From CAZVJA01 sp964626885 (GTDB lineage Bacteria > Planctomycetota > Planctomycetia > Planctomycetales > Planctomycetaceae): 15,032 nt of DNA. The position numbers were made by a program, and so were the translations under genes. Where the stretch lies: contig CAZVJA010000124.1 of assembly GCA_964626885.1 (NCBI GenBank), forward strand, positions 1-15,032, written 5' to 3'. The notes under the pieces were generated by a model that saw nothing but the letters and a program-made list of their open reading frames with translations, had not been told where the DNA came from and searched no databases. Of the stretch, positions 1 to 7,158 are shown piece by piece. How positions within the stretch are numbered: position 1 is the first letter of the stretch; each line of letters opens with the position of its first letter.

Positions 1-12
1 CGGCAGGTGGCC

Positions 13-474
13 ATGGCCAGCTTCAACAAAGTCATCTTGTTGGGAAACCTGACTCGCGATCCGCAAGTGCGTTATACCCCGAGCGGAACCGCCGTCACGG
101 ACATCGGCCTGGCTGTCAATCGCACCTGGTTCGATAAGCAATCCAACTCACGGCGGGACGAGACAACCTTCGTCGATGTCACTCTTTGGGGACGTCAGGC
201 GGAAGTCGCGGGGGAATACCTTGCCAAGGGACGCCAAGTTCTTATCGAGGGGCGTCTGCAGTTGGACACGTGGGACGATAAAGAGACCGGCCAGAAGCGC
301 TCGAAGCTGCGTGTCGTCGGCGAAAACATGACCATGGTCGGCGGCCGCTCGGAGGGCGGGGGAGGCCGAAGCGGCGGCGGCGGACAGCCGCGTGAATCGC
401 AGCCGTCCGGTCCGGAAGATTCCTTTTATGACTCTCCCGCCGGCTCTCCGCCGGAGGATGAAGTTCCGTTTTGA
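13..474 (+). CDS. ssb: Single-stranded DNA-binding protein (SSB)
   Basis: This 153-residue protein coats single-stranded DNA during replication, repair and recombination. The N-terminal ~108 residues read as a bacterial SSB OB-fold: it opens MASFNKVILLGNLTRDP, has an FVDVTLWGRQAE core and a YLAKGRQVLIEGRL strand pair. A Gly/Arg/Ser-rich linker follows, and the acidic tail ends DEVPF, the family's partner-binding tip. A GTG at position 7 is also in frame, but the ATG at 13 gives the usual family start, so I chose 13. Only 12 bases precede it, so the promoter and the expected upstream rpsF lie outside the window. The next gene is rplI, 119 bases downstream on the same strand. Length is normal for the family. 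Confidence 0.96.
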   Translation: MASFNKVILLGNLTRDPQVRYTPSGTAVTDIGLAVNRTWFDKQSNSRRDETTFVDVTLWGRQAEVAGEYLAKGRQVLIEGRLQLDTWDDKETGQKRSKLRVVGENMTMVGGRSEGGGGRSGGGGQPRESQPSGPEDSFYDSPAGSPPEDEVPF

Positions 475-593
475 AATGGATGACTCGTCGGTCACGGCTC
501 AGCAGTCACGAAGTGCAAACAATCGGGCTCGATTGCTGCGGACGACGATGGAATGAATATTGTTCAGTTTGTTCTCGAAGGAAATTGTGACGC

Positions 594-1103
594 ATGCCTG
601 TAAAACGAAAGACCGCCGCCGTCAGCGGTTCGACGAATTCGTCGATCGATGTGCTGTTGGCCGAAGATGTTGCCTCCCTGGGGAACCAAGGGGAGATCGT
701 CCGAGTGAAGCCGGGTTATGCCCGCAATTTTCTGCTCCCCCAAGGGCTTGCCACCATTGCCACGGCTCATAACAAGCGCATGGTCGAGCAGCACAAGATC
801 CGGGTCGCGGAACTGCAGGCAGAGCGTCTCAAGGAACTCCGCGGACGGGCCGAAGCGCTGACGAAGCACAACGTCACCCTCGAAGCGAACGCGAACAAAG
901 AGCAGCACCTTTACGGCTCGATCGTCGCGTCGGATATCAGCAAAGCGCTGAAAACAGCCGGCTTCGCTGTCGAACCGGAGCACGTGAAGCTTGAGGGACC
1001 GCTCAAGCAACTCGGCATGTACACGGTGAAGATCGAGCTGCATCCGGAAGTGAAGACCGAGGTCAAGGTCTGGGTCGTTCCGACCGCCGGAACCAAAATG
1101 TGA
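594..1103 (+). CDS. rplI: Large ribosomal subunit protein bL9
   Basis: bL9 binds 23S rRNA near the L1 stalk base and helps maintain reading frame. This 169-residue protein has the N-terminal rRNA-binding signature (VLLAEDVASLGNQGEIVRVK, then PGYARNFLLPQGLA), a long charged connecting helix (about residues 62-105) and the C-terminal domain with LYGSIVASDISKAL and IELHPEV. An AAGGA at 578-582 lies 11 bases before the ATG. The canonical start motif begins only at about residue 18, so the protein carries a basic, Ser/Thr-rich N-terminal extension compared with the usual ~150 residues. The SD placement supports this start. It sits between ssb and dnaB; bS18 (rpsR), often found between ssb and rplI, is not here. 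Confidence 0.97.
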   Translation: MPVKRKTAAVSGSTNSSIDVLLAEDVASLGNQGEIVRVKPGYARNFLLPQGLATIATAHNKRMVEQHKIRVAELQAERLKELRGRAEALTKHNVTLEANANKEQHLYGSIVASDISKALKTAGFAVEPEHVKLEGPLKQLGMYTVKIELHPEVKTEVKVWVVPTAGTKM

Positions 1104-1178
1104 TTGTTTGCGAAGCCTTCGCCCGAGGGAAGACGCCGAACTTCAACGGCTAACCCGAATGGAAGTCAAACGAATCTG

Positions 1179-1210
1179 AGCCCACCGGCAGTCGCCGGTG
1201 GGCTTCTTCT
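1179..1210 (+). terminator. Hairpin with U-rich tail between rplI and dnaB (terminator or attenuator)
   Basis: A perfect 11-bp stem (AGCCCACCGGC, 1179-1189, pairing with 1194-1204) closes a 4-base AGTC loop and is followed by TTCTTCT. That is the form of an intrinsic terminator, with an interrupted U-tract. It ends about 20 bases before dnaB, with the dnaB Shine-Dalgarno (GGAGG, 1217-1221) immediately after it. No dnaB promoter fits downstream of the hairpin, so dnaB transcription must pass through it. A partial terminator that lowers dnaB relative to rplI is the simplest reading. Confidence 0.7.
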
Positions 1211-1231
1211 CGCCACGGAGGGATATCCAGC

Positions 1232-2635
1232 ATGTCCGTCGCGCAACCCGCCTCTGACCTGGCGGATCGCCTTCCCCCGCAGAACCTGGACGCCGAACGA
1301 GGCGTTCTCGGCAGCATCCTGCTGTGGAATGACGCGATTGATGAAGTCAGCGAGTTCCTCTCCGCGACTCATTTCTACAATGATGCCCATCGCCGGATGT
1401 ACGGGGCAATCCAGCATCTTTACGAACGGGGCGTGCGCGGAATCGACGCCGTCACGCTGGCCGAGGAATTGGAACGGCGGAACGAGCTCGAGGAAATCGG
1501 CGGCCCCGCTTATCTGCACGACATTCTCGAAGCGGTCCCGCACTCGGCCCATGCCAAGTATTACGCGAACATTGTTCGCGAGAAGTACATCCAGCGGAGC
1601 CTCATCTCCGCCTGTTCCGAGATTCTGCGCGACACCTACGACTCCGCGCAGGAAACGGAAGAGATTCTGCAAGGGGCCGAAAAACGGATCTTCCAAATTC
1701 TCGAACAGCAGGAACGCAACCAGAAGTTCGCCATCAAAGACATTTTGATGGACGCCTTCGACCGCATTAACGAGCGGCTGGAAAAAGTCGGCTCGATCAG
1801 CGGGCTGCCGACATCCTTCACCGACGTCGACGCCAAGACAAACGGCTTCCAGCCGGCCGAACTGATCGTGCTCGCCGCGCGGCCGAGCATGGGAAAAACG
1901 GCGCTCGTCTGCAACTGGGCTGACGGAGTCGCGCGGCATGCCGGCAAGGGAGTGCTGCTGTTCAGCCTCGAACAGTCGAAGCTCGAGCTCGCGGAGCGGT
2001 TTCTGTGCATTTCCGCGACGATCGACGGCCACAAGCTCCGCGCGGGAGATCTCAACGAGGAAGAGCGGCACATGCTGATGCGGGCCTCCTCCGAGTTAAG
2101 CGAGTTGCCGTTGTTCATTGACGACCAGCCGGGACGGACGATGGGGCAAATCAGCGCGATTGCCCGGCGCCTGAAGCGGCAGCATGACCTCGGCATGATC
2201 ATCATCGACTATCTGCAATTGATCGAGCCGGATGACAAACGCGCCCCGCGCGAACAGCAGATCGCCCTCATCACGCGACGCCTCAAGCAATTGGCCAAGG
2301 AACTCGCCATTCCGGTGCTGGCCTTGGCGCAGCTCAATCGAGGAGTGGAACTTCGCGAAGACAAGCGTCCGCGCCTGGCCGACCTCCGCGAGAGTGGTGC
2401 CATCGAGCAGGATGCCGACCTTGTGATGTTTCTCCACCGCCCGGACGCCTATCAGGCAGACGATCGCCCCGGCGAGGCGGAATTAATTATCGCCAAGCAC
2501 CGCAGCGGACCGACGGGAATTGTGACGCTGACCTGGCGGAAAGAGTACATGAAGTTCGCCGACTACAGCCCGCTGCACGAACCGGCGGGAGGGTACTTCA
2601 GTTCCTCCACCAGTTCCGCGGATTCCTTCGACTGA
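1232..2635 (+). CDS. dnaB: Replicative DNA helicase DnaB
   Basis: DnaB is the hexameric, ATP-driven 5'-3' helicase of the replication fork. This 467-residue protein has the full family layout: an N-terminal helical domain (about 13-125, starting PPQNLDAERGVLGSIL), a linker helix near 165-185, then the RecA-like motor. Visible motifs are Walker A ARPSMGKT (216-223), the SLEQS strand with the catalytic Glu (E247), Walker B MIIIDYLQL (322-330), AQLNRGVE (366-373), LRESGAIEQDADLVMFLHR (385-403), and KHRSGPTG (422-429) near the subunit interface. There is no intein and no truncation. A good GGAGG at 1217-1221 supports the ATG at 1232. It is the last gene of the ssb-rplI-dnaB cluster and is followed by a strong terminator. 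Confidence 0.98.
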   Translation: MSVAQPASDLADRLPPQNLDAERGVLGSILLWNDAIDEVSEFLSATHFYNDAHRRMYGAIQHLYERGVRGIDAVTLAEELERRNELEEIGGPAYLHDILEAVPHSAHAKYYANIVREKYIQRSLISACSEILRDTYDSAQETEEILQGAEKRIFQILEQQERNQKFAIKDILMDAFDRINERLEKVGSISGLPTSFTDVDAKTNGFQPAELIVLAARPSMGKTALVCNWADGVARHAGKGVLLFSLEQSKLELAERFLCISATIDGHKLRAGDLNEEERHMLMRASSELSELPLFIDDQPGRTMGQISAIARRLKRQHDLGMIIIDYLQLIEPDDKRAPREQQIALITRRLKQLAKELAIPVLALAQLNRGVELREDKRPRLADLRESGAIEQDADLVMFLHRPDAYQADDRPGEAELIIAKHRSGPTGIVTLTWRKEYMKFADYSPLHEPAGGYFSSSTSSADSFD

Positions 2636-2654
2636 CGATCATCCACTTTCTGCG

Positions 2655-2690
2655 AACGGGATCGATCCGGAATCGATCCCGTTTTGTTTT
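2655..2690 (+). terminator. Rho-independent terminator of dnaB
   Basis: A perfect 12-bp stem (AACGGGATCGAT, 2655-2666, pairing with 2672-2683) with a 5-base loop is followed by TTGTTTT. It starts 20 bases after the dnaB stop and closes the ssb-rplI-dnaB transcription unit. Confidence 0.9.
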
Positions 2691-3075
2691 ACCTCGCGTT
2701 GCTGTTGACTCAGCGAAGCCGGCCCCGGTACGGGAAAATGCTGGCATCGCATTTCTCGCTCGACTATTTTGAAGAGCTTCTGTTCCGCGAGTTTTTGAGT
2801 GCATGGCCTCCCCGCAGGTGATTTCAAAACCATGTATTCGGGAGGGCGACACTCCTGTGGAGCCGCCACAACGAGAGACTTTCGGACGCAGCGGCTCGGC
2901 GGGAGCCTCGCCCTCCCACTTTTGAAACCACGTGTAACGAACAAATGAAGCCGAGGTGTCTCTCATGCCTTTCAACGTCAGCGTGAAGTCTCAATCCCCC
3001 TCGGTTGCAAAAGGATCGTCGCGGTGCGCGGAGTAAATGCCAATTAACGATGGGATCGACTTCGGATAAGAACCG
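2691..3075. other. Intergenic spacer between dnaB and the hydrolase gene
   Basis: I see no credible gene here. Its main content is the palindromic repeat at 2840-2917, described separately. The stretch 2918-3075 must contain the promoter of the downstream hydrolase, but no convincing -35/-10 pair stands out. The open frames on the minus strand across this spacer are translations of the repeat. Confidence 0.6.
2840..2917. repeat. Dispersed-type palindromic repeat
   Basis: The two 27-base arms (2840-2866 and 2891-2917) are imperfect inverted copies. The outer ten bases, GGGAGGGCGA/TCGCCCTCCC, are perfect, as are the inner AGCCGC/GCGGCT; about five positions differ in all. They enclose a 24-base loop. 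Less perfect pairing continues outward (TTTCAAAA at 2822-2829 against TTTTGAAA at 2920-2927). Translated on the minus strand the right arm gives a GEAPAEP peptide, which I know as a recurrent spurious ORF product in planctomycete genomes. This is likely one copy of a REP/MITE-like family; only one copy is in the window. Confidence 0.7.
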
Positions 3076-5064
3076 ATGACAAAACCGATTGGAATCTCGA
3101 TTATTTTCCAGATTGTCGCGATTGCGGCTATTGCTCCAAGCGCGATGAACGCGGCGGAGTCCTTTCCAGCCATCCCGCGCAAATTGCCGCCGCAGGGAAA
3201 GAAGCTGGAAGACGACATCCGCGGCGATCTGGAACATCGGCTGAACCGAGTGCAGGAACGATTGGCACGGCACTCCGACCATGCTCTTGCCCCTGATATC
3301 GAAATTTTCACCGGCGCGGTGGAACTGGCTTTGAAGTTCGGCGAGTTCTACGCTGAGCAGGACGTGAAGCGGGCAATCGAGCTGCTCGACACCGCCTCCA
3401 AACGTCTTGATGCGCTCGAAGCGGGAAAAGCCCCGTGGGTTGAGGATCGCGGGCTCATAGTGCGCGGCTATCGCTCGTCCGTCGACGGGTCGGTTCAACC
3501 GTATGGGCTGGTCATCCCGGAAAAGCTCGATCGGAGCAAGCCGGTACCGCTCTATGTCTGGCTGCATGGGCGCGGCGATCAATCCACGAATCTTCACTTC
3601 CTTCACCAGCGGCAAACGCAAGTCGGCAACATCGCGCCGCCGAATGCGATCGTGATACACCCTTGGGGTCGGCATTGTCTCGGGTACAAGTCGGCCGGTG
3701 AGATCGACGTGCTGGAAGCGACCGATCATGTGATGACACAGTACAAAATCGACTCTCGGCGAGTCGTGCTGATGGGGTTCTCGATGGGCGGGGCAGGGTG
3801 CTGGCATGTCGGAGCCCATTACTCGGACCGCTGGGTCGCGATGAGTCCCGGCGCGGGGTTTGCCGAAACGGCACGCTACCAGCACATCGATCCGCAGAGC
3901 GTTCCCTGGTACGAACGGACATTGTGGGGAGTGTATGACGTCCCCGACTACGTGCGAAATTTGTTCAACCTCCCGGTCATCGCCTATAGCGGCGAGAACG
4001 ACAAGCAGATTCAGGCGGCTCGCATGATGGAGGAAGCCTTTGCCGTGGAAGGGAAGAAGCTGCGTCACCTGATCGGCCCGGGCGTGGAACACAAATACCA
4101 TCCGGAGACGCTTGCCGAACTGTTGAAGGAGCTAGACCGCCATTGCGAGCGCGGACTCGATACTGATCCTCGAACCGTTTCGCTGCAAACACGGACGCTG
4201 CGGTATCACAAGGTTCACTGGGCCGATGTGCAGCGGCTGGAAGAGCATTGGCAGGACACTCGCGTCGATGCGGAACGGACCGCTGACGACAAATTGCAAC
4301 TCACGACCCGAAACGTCGCTTCGCTGATGCTTTCCCCAACGAAGCTGCCCCAACAGGTGAAGATTTCTATCGATGGTCAAAAGTTGCCGGTCGCCCCCAA
4401 CCGTGATGAACGGACGAAGCAGGCCGTCATCCGACTGGTCAAACGAGAGGGGAAATGGGAGCAGCAGCATTCGGACGCCGCCGCAGCTGGTTCACCCATC
4501 AAACGGCCCGGTCTGCAAGGTCCGATCGACGATGCCTTTCTCGATCCTTTTCTCGTGGTGCTCCCTTCCGGAAAGTGTCGGCATCCGGCGGTACAGCAGT
4601 GGGTTGATTTTGAATCGGGCCGTTTTTTGGATCGCTGGGTCGGGCTGTATCGAGGTGCGCCCCGCGTGAAGCGAGATTATGAGGTCACCGCGGAGGATCT
4701 CTCGCGTTACCATCTCTTGCTATGGGGTGATCCGTCCGCCAACCAGGTGCTGACACGCGTCGCATCGCGATTGCCGATCCAATGGACGGAGAATGCGATC
4801 ATGGTTGGCGCCGAACGATACCCGGCGGCTGGCCACGTGCCGGTAATGATCTTTCCGAATCCCGAATCTCCCGGGAAGTATATCGTGCTCAACAGCGGTC
4901 CGACGTTCCGCGAAGATCACGACCGCACGAATTCCTTGCAGAACCCGAAGCTCCCGGACTGGGCGATCTTCGATCTGTCGCAGCCGCCGAATGGAACATC
5001 GGCGGGGCGAGTCGTCGCGGCGGACTTCTTCGACGAACGGTGGCAGCTTCGGGCAAAGCGATAA
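3076..5064 (+). CDS. Secreted alpha/beta hydrolase of the prolyl oligopeptidase/esterase type
   Basis: This 662-residue protein has an N-terminal export signal (hydrophobic about 5-26, cleavage likely near AMNAAES), a helical stretch (about 40-118), an alpha/beta hydrolase domain (about 125-360) and a C-terminal region (about 370-660) I cannot assign. In the hydrolase domain I see the oxyanion strand VPLYVWLHGRGD (157-168), the nucleophile elbow GFSMGGAG with Ser236, a candidate acid Asp309 in SGEND, and a candidate His at 339 or 342 in GVEHKYH. The family cleaves esters or peptides; the substrate cannot be read from sequence. The start is supported by the signal peptide, but the SD is weak (GGATAAG, 3064-3070). 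It converges with the DsbA-like gene, 19 bases between stops, with no clear terminator between them. Confidence 0.9.
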   Translation: MTKPIGISIIFQIVAIAAIAPSAMNAAESFPAIPRKLPPQGKKLEDDIRGDLEHRLNRVQERLARHSDHALAPDIEIFTGAVELALKFGEFYAEQDVKRAIELLDTASKRLDALEAGKAPWVEDRGLIVRGYRSSVDGSVQPYGLVIPEKLDRSKPVPLYVWLHGRGDQSTNLHFLHQRQTQVGNIAPPNAIVIHPWGRHCLGYKSAGEIDVLEATDHVMTQYKIDSRRVVLMGFSMGGAGCWHVGAHYSDRWVAMSPGAGFAETARYQHIDPQSVPWYERTLWGVYDVPDYVRNLFNLPVIAYSGENDKQIQAARMMEEAFAVEGKKLRHLIGPGVEHKYHPETLAELLKELDRHCERGLDTDPRTVSLQTRTLRYHKVHWADVQRLEEHWQDTRVDAERTADDKLQLTTRNVASLMLSPTKLPQQVKISIDGQKLPVAPNRDERTKQAVIRLVKREGKWEQQHSDAAAAGSPIKRPGLQGPIDDAFLDPFLVVLPSGKCRHPAVQQWVDFESGRFLDRWVGLYRGAPRVKRDYEVTAEDLSRYHLLLWGDPSANQVLTRVASRLPIQWTENAIMVGAERYPAAGHVPVMIFPNPESPGKYIVLNSGPTFREDHDRTNSLQNPKLPDWAIFDLSQPPNGTSAGRVVAADFFDERWQLRAKR

Positions 5065-5083
5065 GCGGCTCGCTGGGTCGCGA

Positions 5084-5899
5084 TTATTGCTGTCCCAGCT
5101 CACGTTCAATGATCTGGCAGAGGGTCTCGGCCGAGCTCACCTCGCCGGAGAGGGTCGACTTGGGGAAGAGCAGCTTGGGAATGCTTCCGCTTCCCGACCG
5201 CTGGTAAAGCTCGACATGCTTCGCGACATACTTGCCGCACCAGGGTTGTGCGAGTTCCTTCCGCAGAGCTTCTTCCCCCACAAGTTGTGCGGCGTACTGC
5301 CGGGCTTCGGTCGAATTGCGCGCGTACGACGACTCGAACAACCAGTTGTGGAACTGCAGGAACTTCTTGGCATCGACGCGCCACACAGCCACCGCCAGCC
5401 GCGCGAGTTCGCAACCCCCCGATGTGTAGGAGTGGTTCGCCAGATTCGGACTGTGGCAGCTCCCATCCATCGGAACCGGCAAAGCAATGACCGCCAGATC
5501 ATCGCCATAGCGTTCCATCGCCCCCCGGAGCGCCTGGTGAGTCGCGCGGCAATGGGGACAGGTGTAGTCGAACATCTCGACGAACAGGTACTTCGCGTCT
5601 TTCTTTCCCAGCAGCGGCCATTGCTCAATGTTCAACGTGGTGCGATTGCCGGAGACGGTGATCAGCCGTTTCTTCGGCTCTTCGGCGGCGGGCTTTTCGG
5701 CTGCCGGTTTCGAAGCCTCGGGCTTGGCTTGGTCCGCCGATCCTTTTTCCGACTTCTCGTCGGATTTCGCGGCAGTGTCTTTGGTGCCTGCCTTCACGGC
5801 GTCATCCGCAAAAGCAAAACCGGCCGGCTGCAAGAAGAGCAGGCCGGCCAGTGTCAGAATGATGGAACTCGCCGCAGGCCGCGCGTCACGAAACAGCAT
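5084..5899 (-). CDS. Exported DsbA-like thiol:disulfide oxidoreductase
   Basis: Read from the ATG at 5899 this is a 271-residue exported protein. Residues 1-31 form a signal peptide (hydrophobic SSIILTLAGLLFL, AFA cleavage site), 32-78 are an Ala/Lys/Glu/Pro-rich low-complexity linker, and 79-271 a thioredoxin-fold domain. The active site is CPHC (114-117) in FDYTCPHCRATH, the DsbA dipeptide. The helical insert follows, and SIP with Pro241 is a candidate cis-proline. Extra cysteines lie at 148, 163, 221 and 261. A longer frame starts at 5986 but would run into the upstream gene and bury the signal peptide; a perfect AGGAGG (5907-5912) 7 bases before 5899 decides the start. It lies 61 bases downstream of the VKOR gene and is probably reoxidised by it. 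The role in periplasmic disulfide formation is inferred from the pairing. Confidence 0.92.
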   Translation of the reverse strand: MLFRDARPAASSIILTLAGLLFLQPAGFAFADDAVKAGTKDTAAKSDEKSEKGSADQAKPEASKPAAEKPAAEEPKKRLITVSGNRTTLNIEQWPLLGKKDAKYLFVEMFDYTCPHCRATHQALRGAMERYGDDLAVIALPVPMDGSCHSPNLANHSYTSGGCELARLAVAVWRVDAKKFLQFHNWLFESSYARNSTEARQYAAQLVGEEALRKELAQPWCGKYVAKHVELYQRSGSGSIPKLLFPKSTLSGEVSSAETLCQIIERELGQQ

Positions 5900-5960
5900 C
5901 GTTTTTCCTCCTGAATCGACGTTTGCTGCAAAACCGCGGGCGGCTTCATCCGCACCGGGA

Positions 5961-6695
5961 TCAAAATGGCTCGAAGACCTCGACATTCTGGCTCGCGGTC
6001 GACGTGGTCGAACCGGCCGCGACCGGGATTGTCTCCATCAGTTCTTCCTCCGCCGGCGCAACAGCTTCGTCGGCGAAGCGCTCGATTTTATATGTCGGAG
6101 GGGGGGCAATCATCAACTGTCCACCGATCAACAGGCCGACCCCGAGGATGCTTAACGTCGCCAGTTGCGATGTCATTCGCGTCCCGAGGGGCCTTTTCCA
6201 AAGCACGGCCGTGGCGAGAGCAATACCACAAGCATGTGCCGCGATGCAATACGGACAGAGATGGCCAATCGCGAAAATTTGCAGGCTGACGAACCAGATC
6301 GCCGCCAAGCCGGCCGCCAAGGAACAGATCGTCACCAGGCCCCAGGCCATTCCGCGGCGATTCCCGGTATTCGCCGGCTTGCAGACGGAGAGTGCGACCG
6401 CCAACAGAGCGTACATCAAGAAGGCGGGAATGCTCACCGACACGCCGCCGACTTTCGACCAGCGGCTGTGCAGCACATGGCTGCAATTCCACAGCTTTCC
6501 CGCCTCGCAGCCGGCGACCTCACCGGCGTTAAAGGCGACGTACGCCAAATAACCAGTGATGCACAATGCCGCGCCGCACAGTCCACGCAACACCCAAAGG
6601 TAGGTTTTTGACGGTCGGGCGGACGCATCGAACAGTCGAAGATTGTGGTCGGTAGACGGAGTCGGACGATTCAAAACTTGGGTGAAGGCGCTCAT
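5961..6695 (-). CDS. VKOR-family quinone-linked disulfide oxidoreductase (DsbB substitute)
   Basis: This 244-residue inner-membrane protein belongs to the vitamin K epoxide reductase family, which in many bacteria replaces DsbB: it passes electrons from a DsbA-like partner to quinone. I see about five hydrophobic segments (roughly 33-56, 87-106, 116-136, 138-165, 175-196). The loop cysteines are C63 and C71 (AGCEAGKLWNCSHV), followed by SRWSKVGGVSVSIP, and the quinone-side CPYC is at 147-150. After the last helix comes a 45-residue Ala/Glu/Thr-rich tail with no cysteines. There is no fused thioredoxin domain; that function is the separate gene 61 bases downstream. AGGAGG (6701-6706) five bases before the ATG at 6695 decides this start over an in-frame ATG at 6755. 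Confidence 0.93.
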   Translation of the reverse strand: MSAFTQVLNRPTPSTDHNLRLFDASARPSKTYLWVLRGLCGAALCITGYLAYVAFNAGEVAGCEAGKLWNCSHVLHSRWSKVGGVSVSIPAFLMYALLAVALSVCKPANTGNRRGMAWGLVTICSLAAGLAAIWFVSLQIFAIGHLCPYCIAAHACGIALATAVLWKRPLGTRMTSQLATLSILGVGLLIGGQLMIAPPPTYKIERFADEAVAPAEEELMETIPVAAGSTTSTASQNVEVFEPF

Positions 6696-7158
6696 CGGAC
6701 CCTCCTGGAGCCGTTCGGCAGATGTATGTGAGGCACATTCCCGGCGGAACCACAAGCCGTGCGTTCACGAGGGAGTGCGTGATGGTGGGACAGCAAACCA
6801 CGGGAACCAGGGCGCGTTCGCGCGTCAGGCTGATTCCGCGATAACATACACCACTCTGTTCATCACGCGGCGCGAATTTTTCCCCCGGACGAGAACTTGT
6901 CACTTTCCTCGTCCGCGCGTCGGCACGGCTTCGCCAGCCTTGCCAGATCTCAACAGCCAACATCCTTCCCAGGCCCGCAAACCTGATCCAATCGCTTCAT
7001 CGTGGGAACCAGAACACTACCCACGGAGCGAGTCCGACCAACCGCTTCGCCGATCGGGCAGACTCTGAGAGACCCACTCTCAATGCCAATTATACGCAGG
7101 CTGTCAAATCGGGAAGAGGTATTGCTGGGGCATTACGCCCTATGACCTGCAAAATCCG
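6696..7158. other. Intergenic spacer upstream of the VKOR-DsbA operon
   Basis: This spacer lies between the VKOR start and the lactonase stop, both on the minus strand. I find no credible gene. It must carry the promoter of the VKOR-DsbA operon. TTGACA and TATAAT both occur on the minus strand (7102-7107 and 7089-7094) but only 7 bases apart, too close to act as one promoter. No strong terminator is visible for the lactonase gene; a short GGGC/GCCC stem (near 7128-7142) lacks a U-tract. Confidence 0.5.

Noticed and set aside
2824..4101. 425-residue minus-strand frame across the hydrolase gene
   Set aside because: It is antisense to the catalytic domain of the hydrolase; its end is repeat-derived sequence.
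5065..5083. Bidirectional terminator between the convergent hydrolase and DsbA-like genes
   Set aside because: The 19-base gap has no stable stem or U-tract.
4991..5914. 307-residue plus-strand frame overlapping the DsbA-like gene
   Set aside because: It is antisense to a gene with a clear active site, signal peptide and SD; a by-product of high G+C.
7089..7107. TTGACA and TATAAT both present on the minus strand downstream of the lactonase gene
   Set aside because: They are only 7 bases apart, whereas 16-18 are needed, and the nearest downstream gene start is about 400 bases away.
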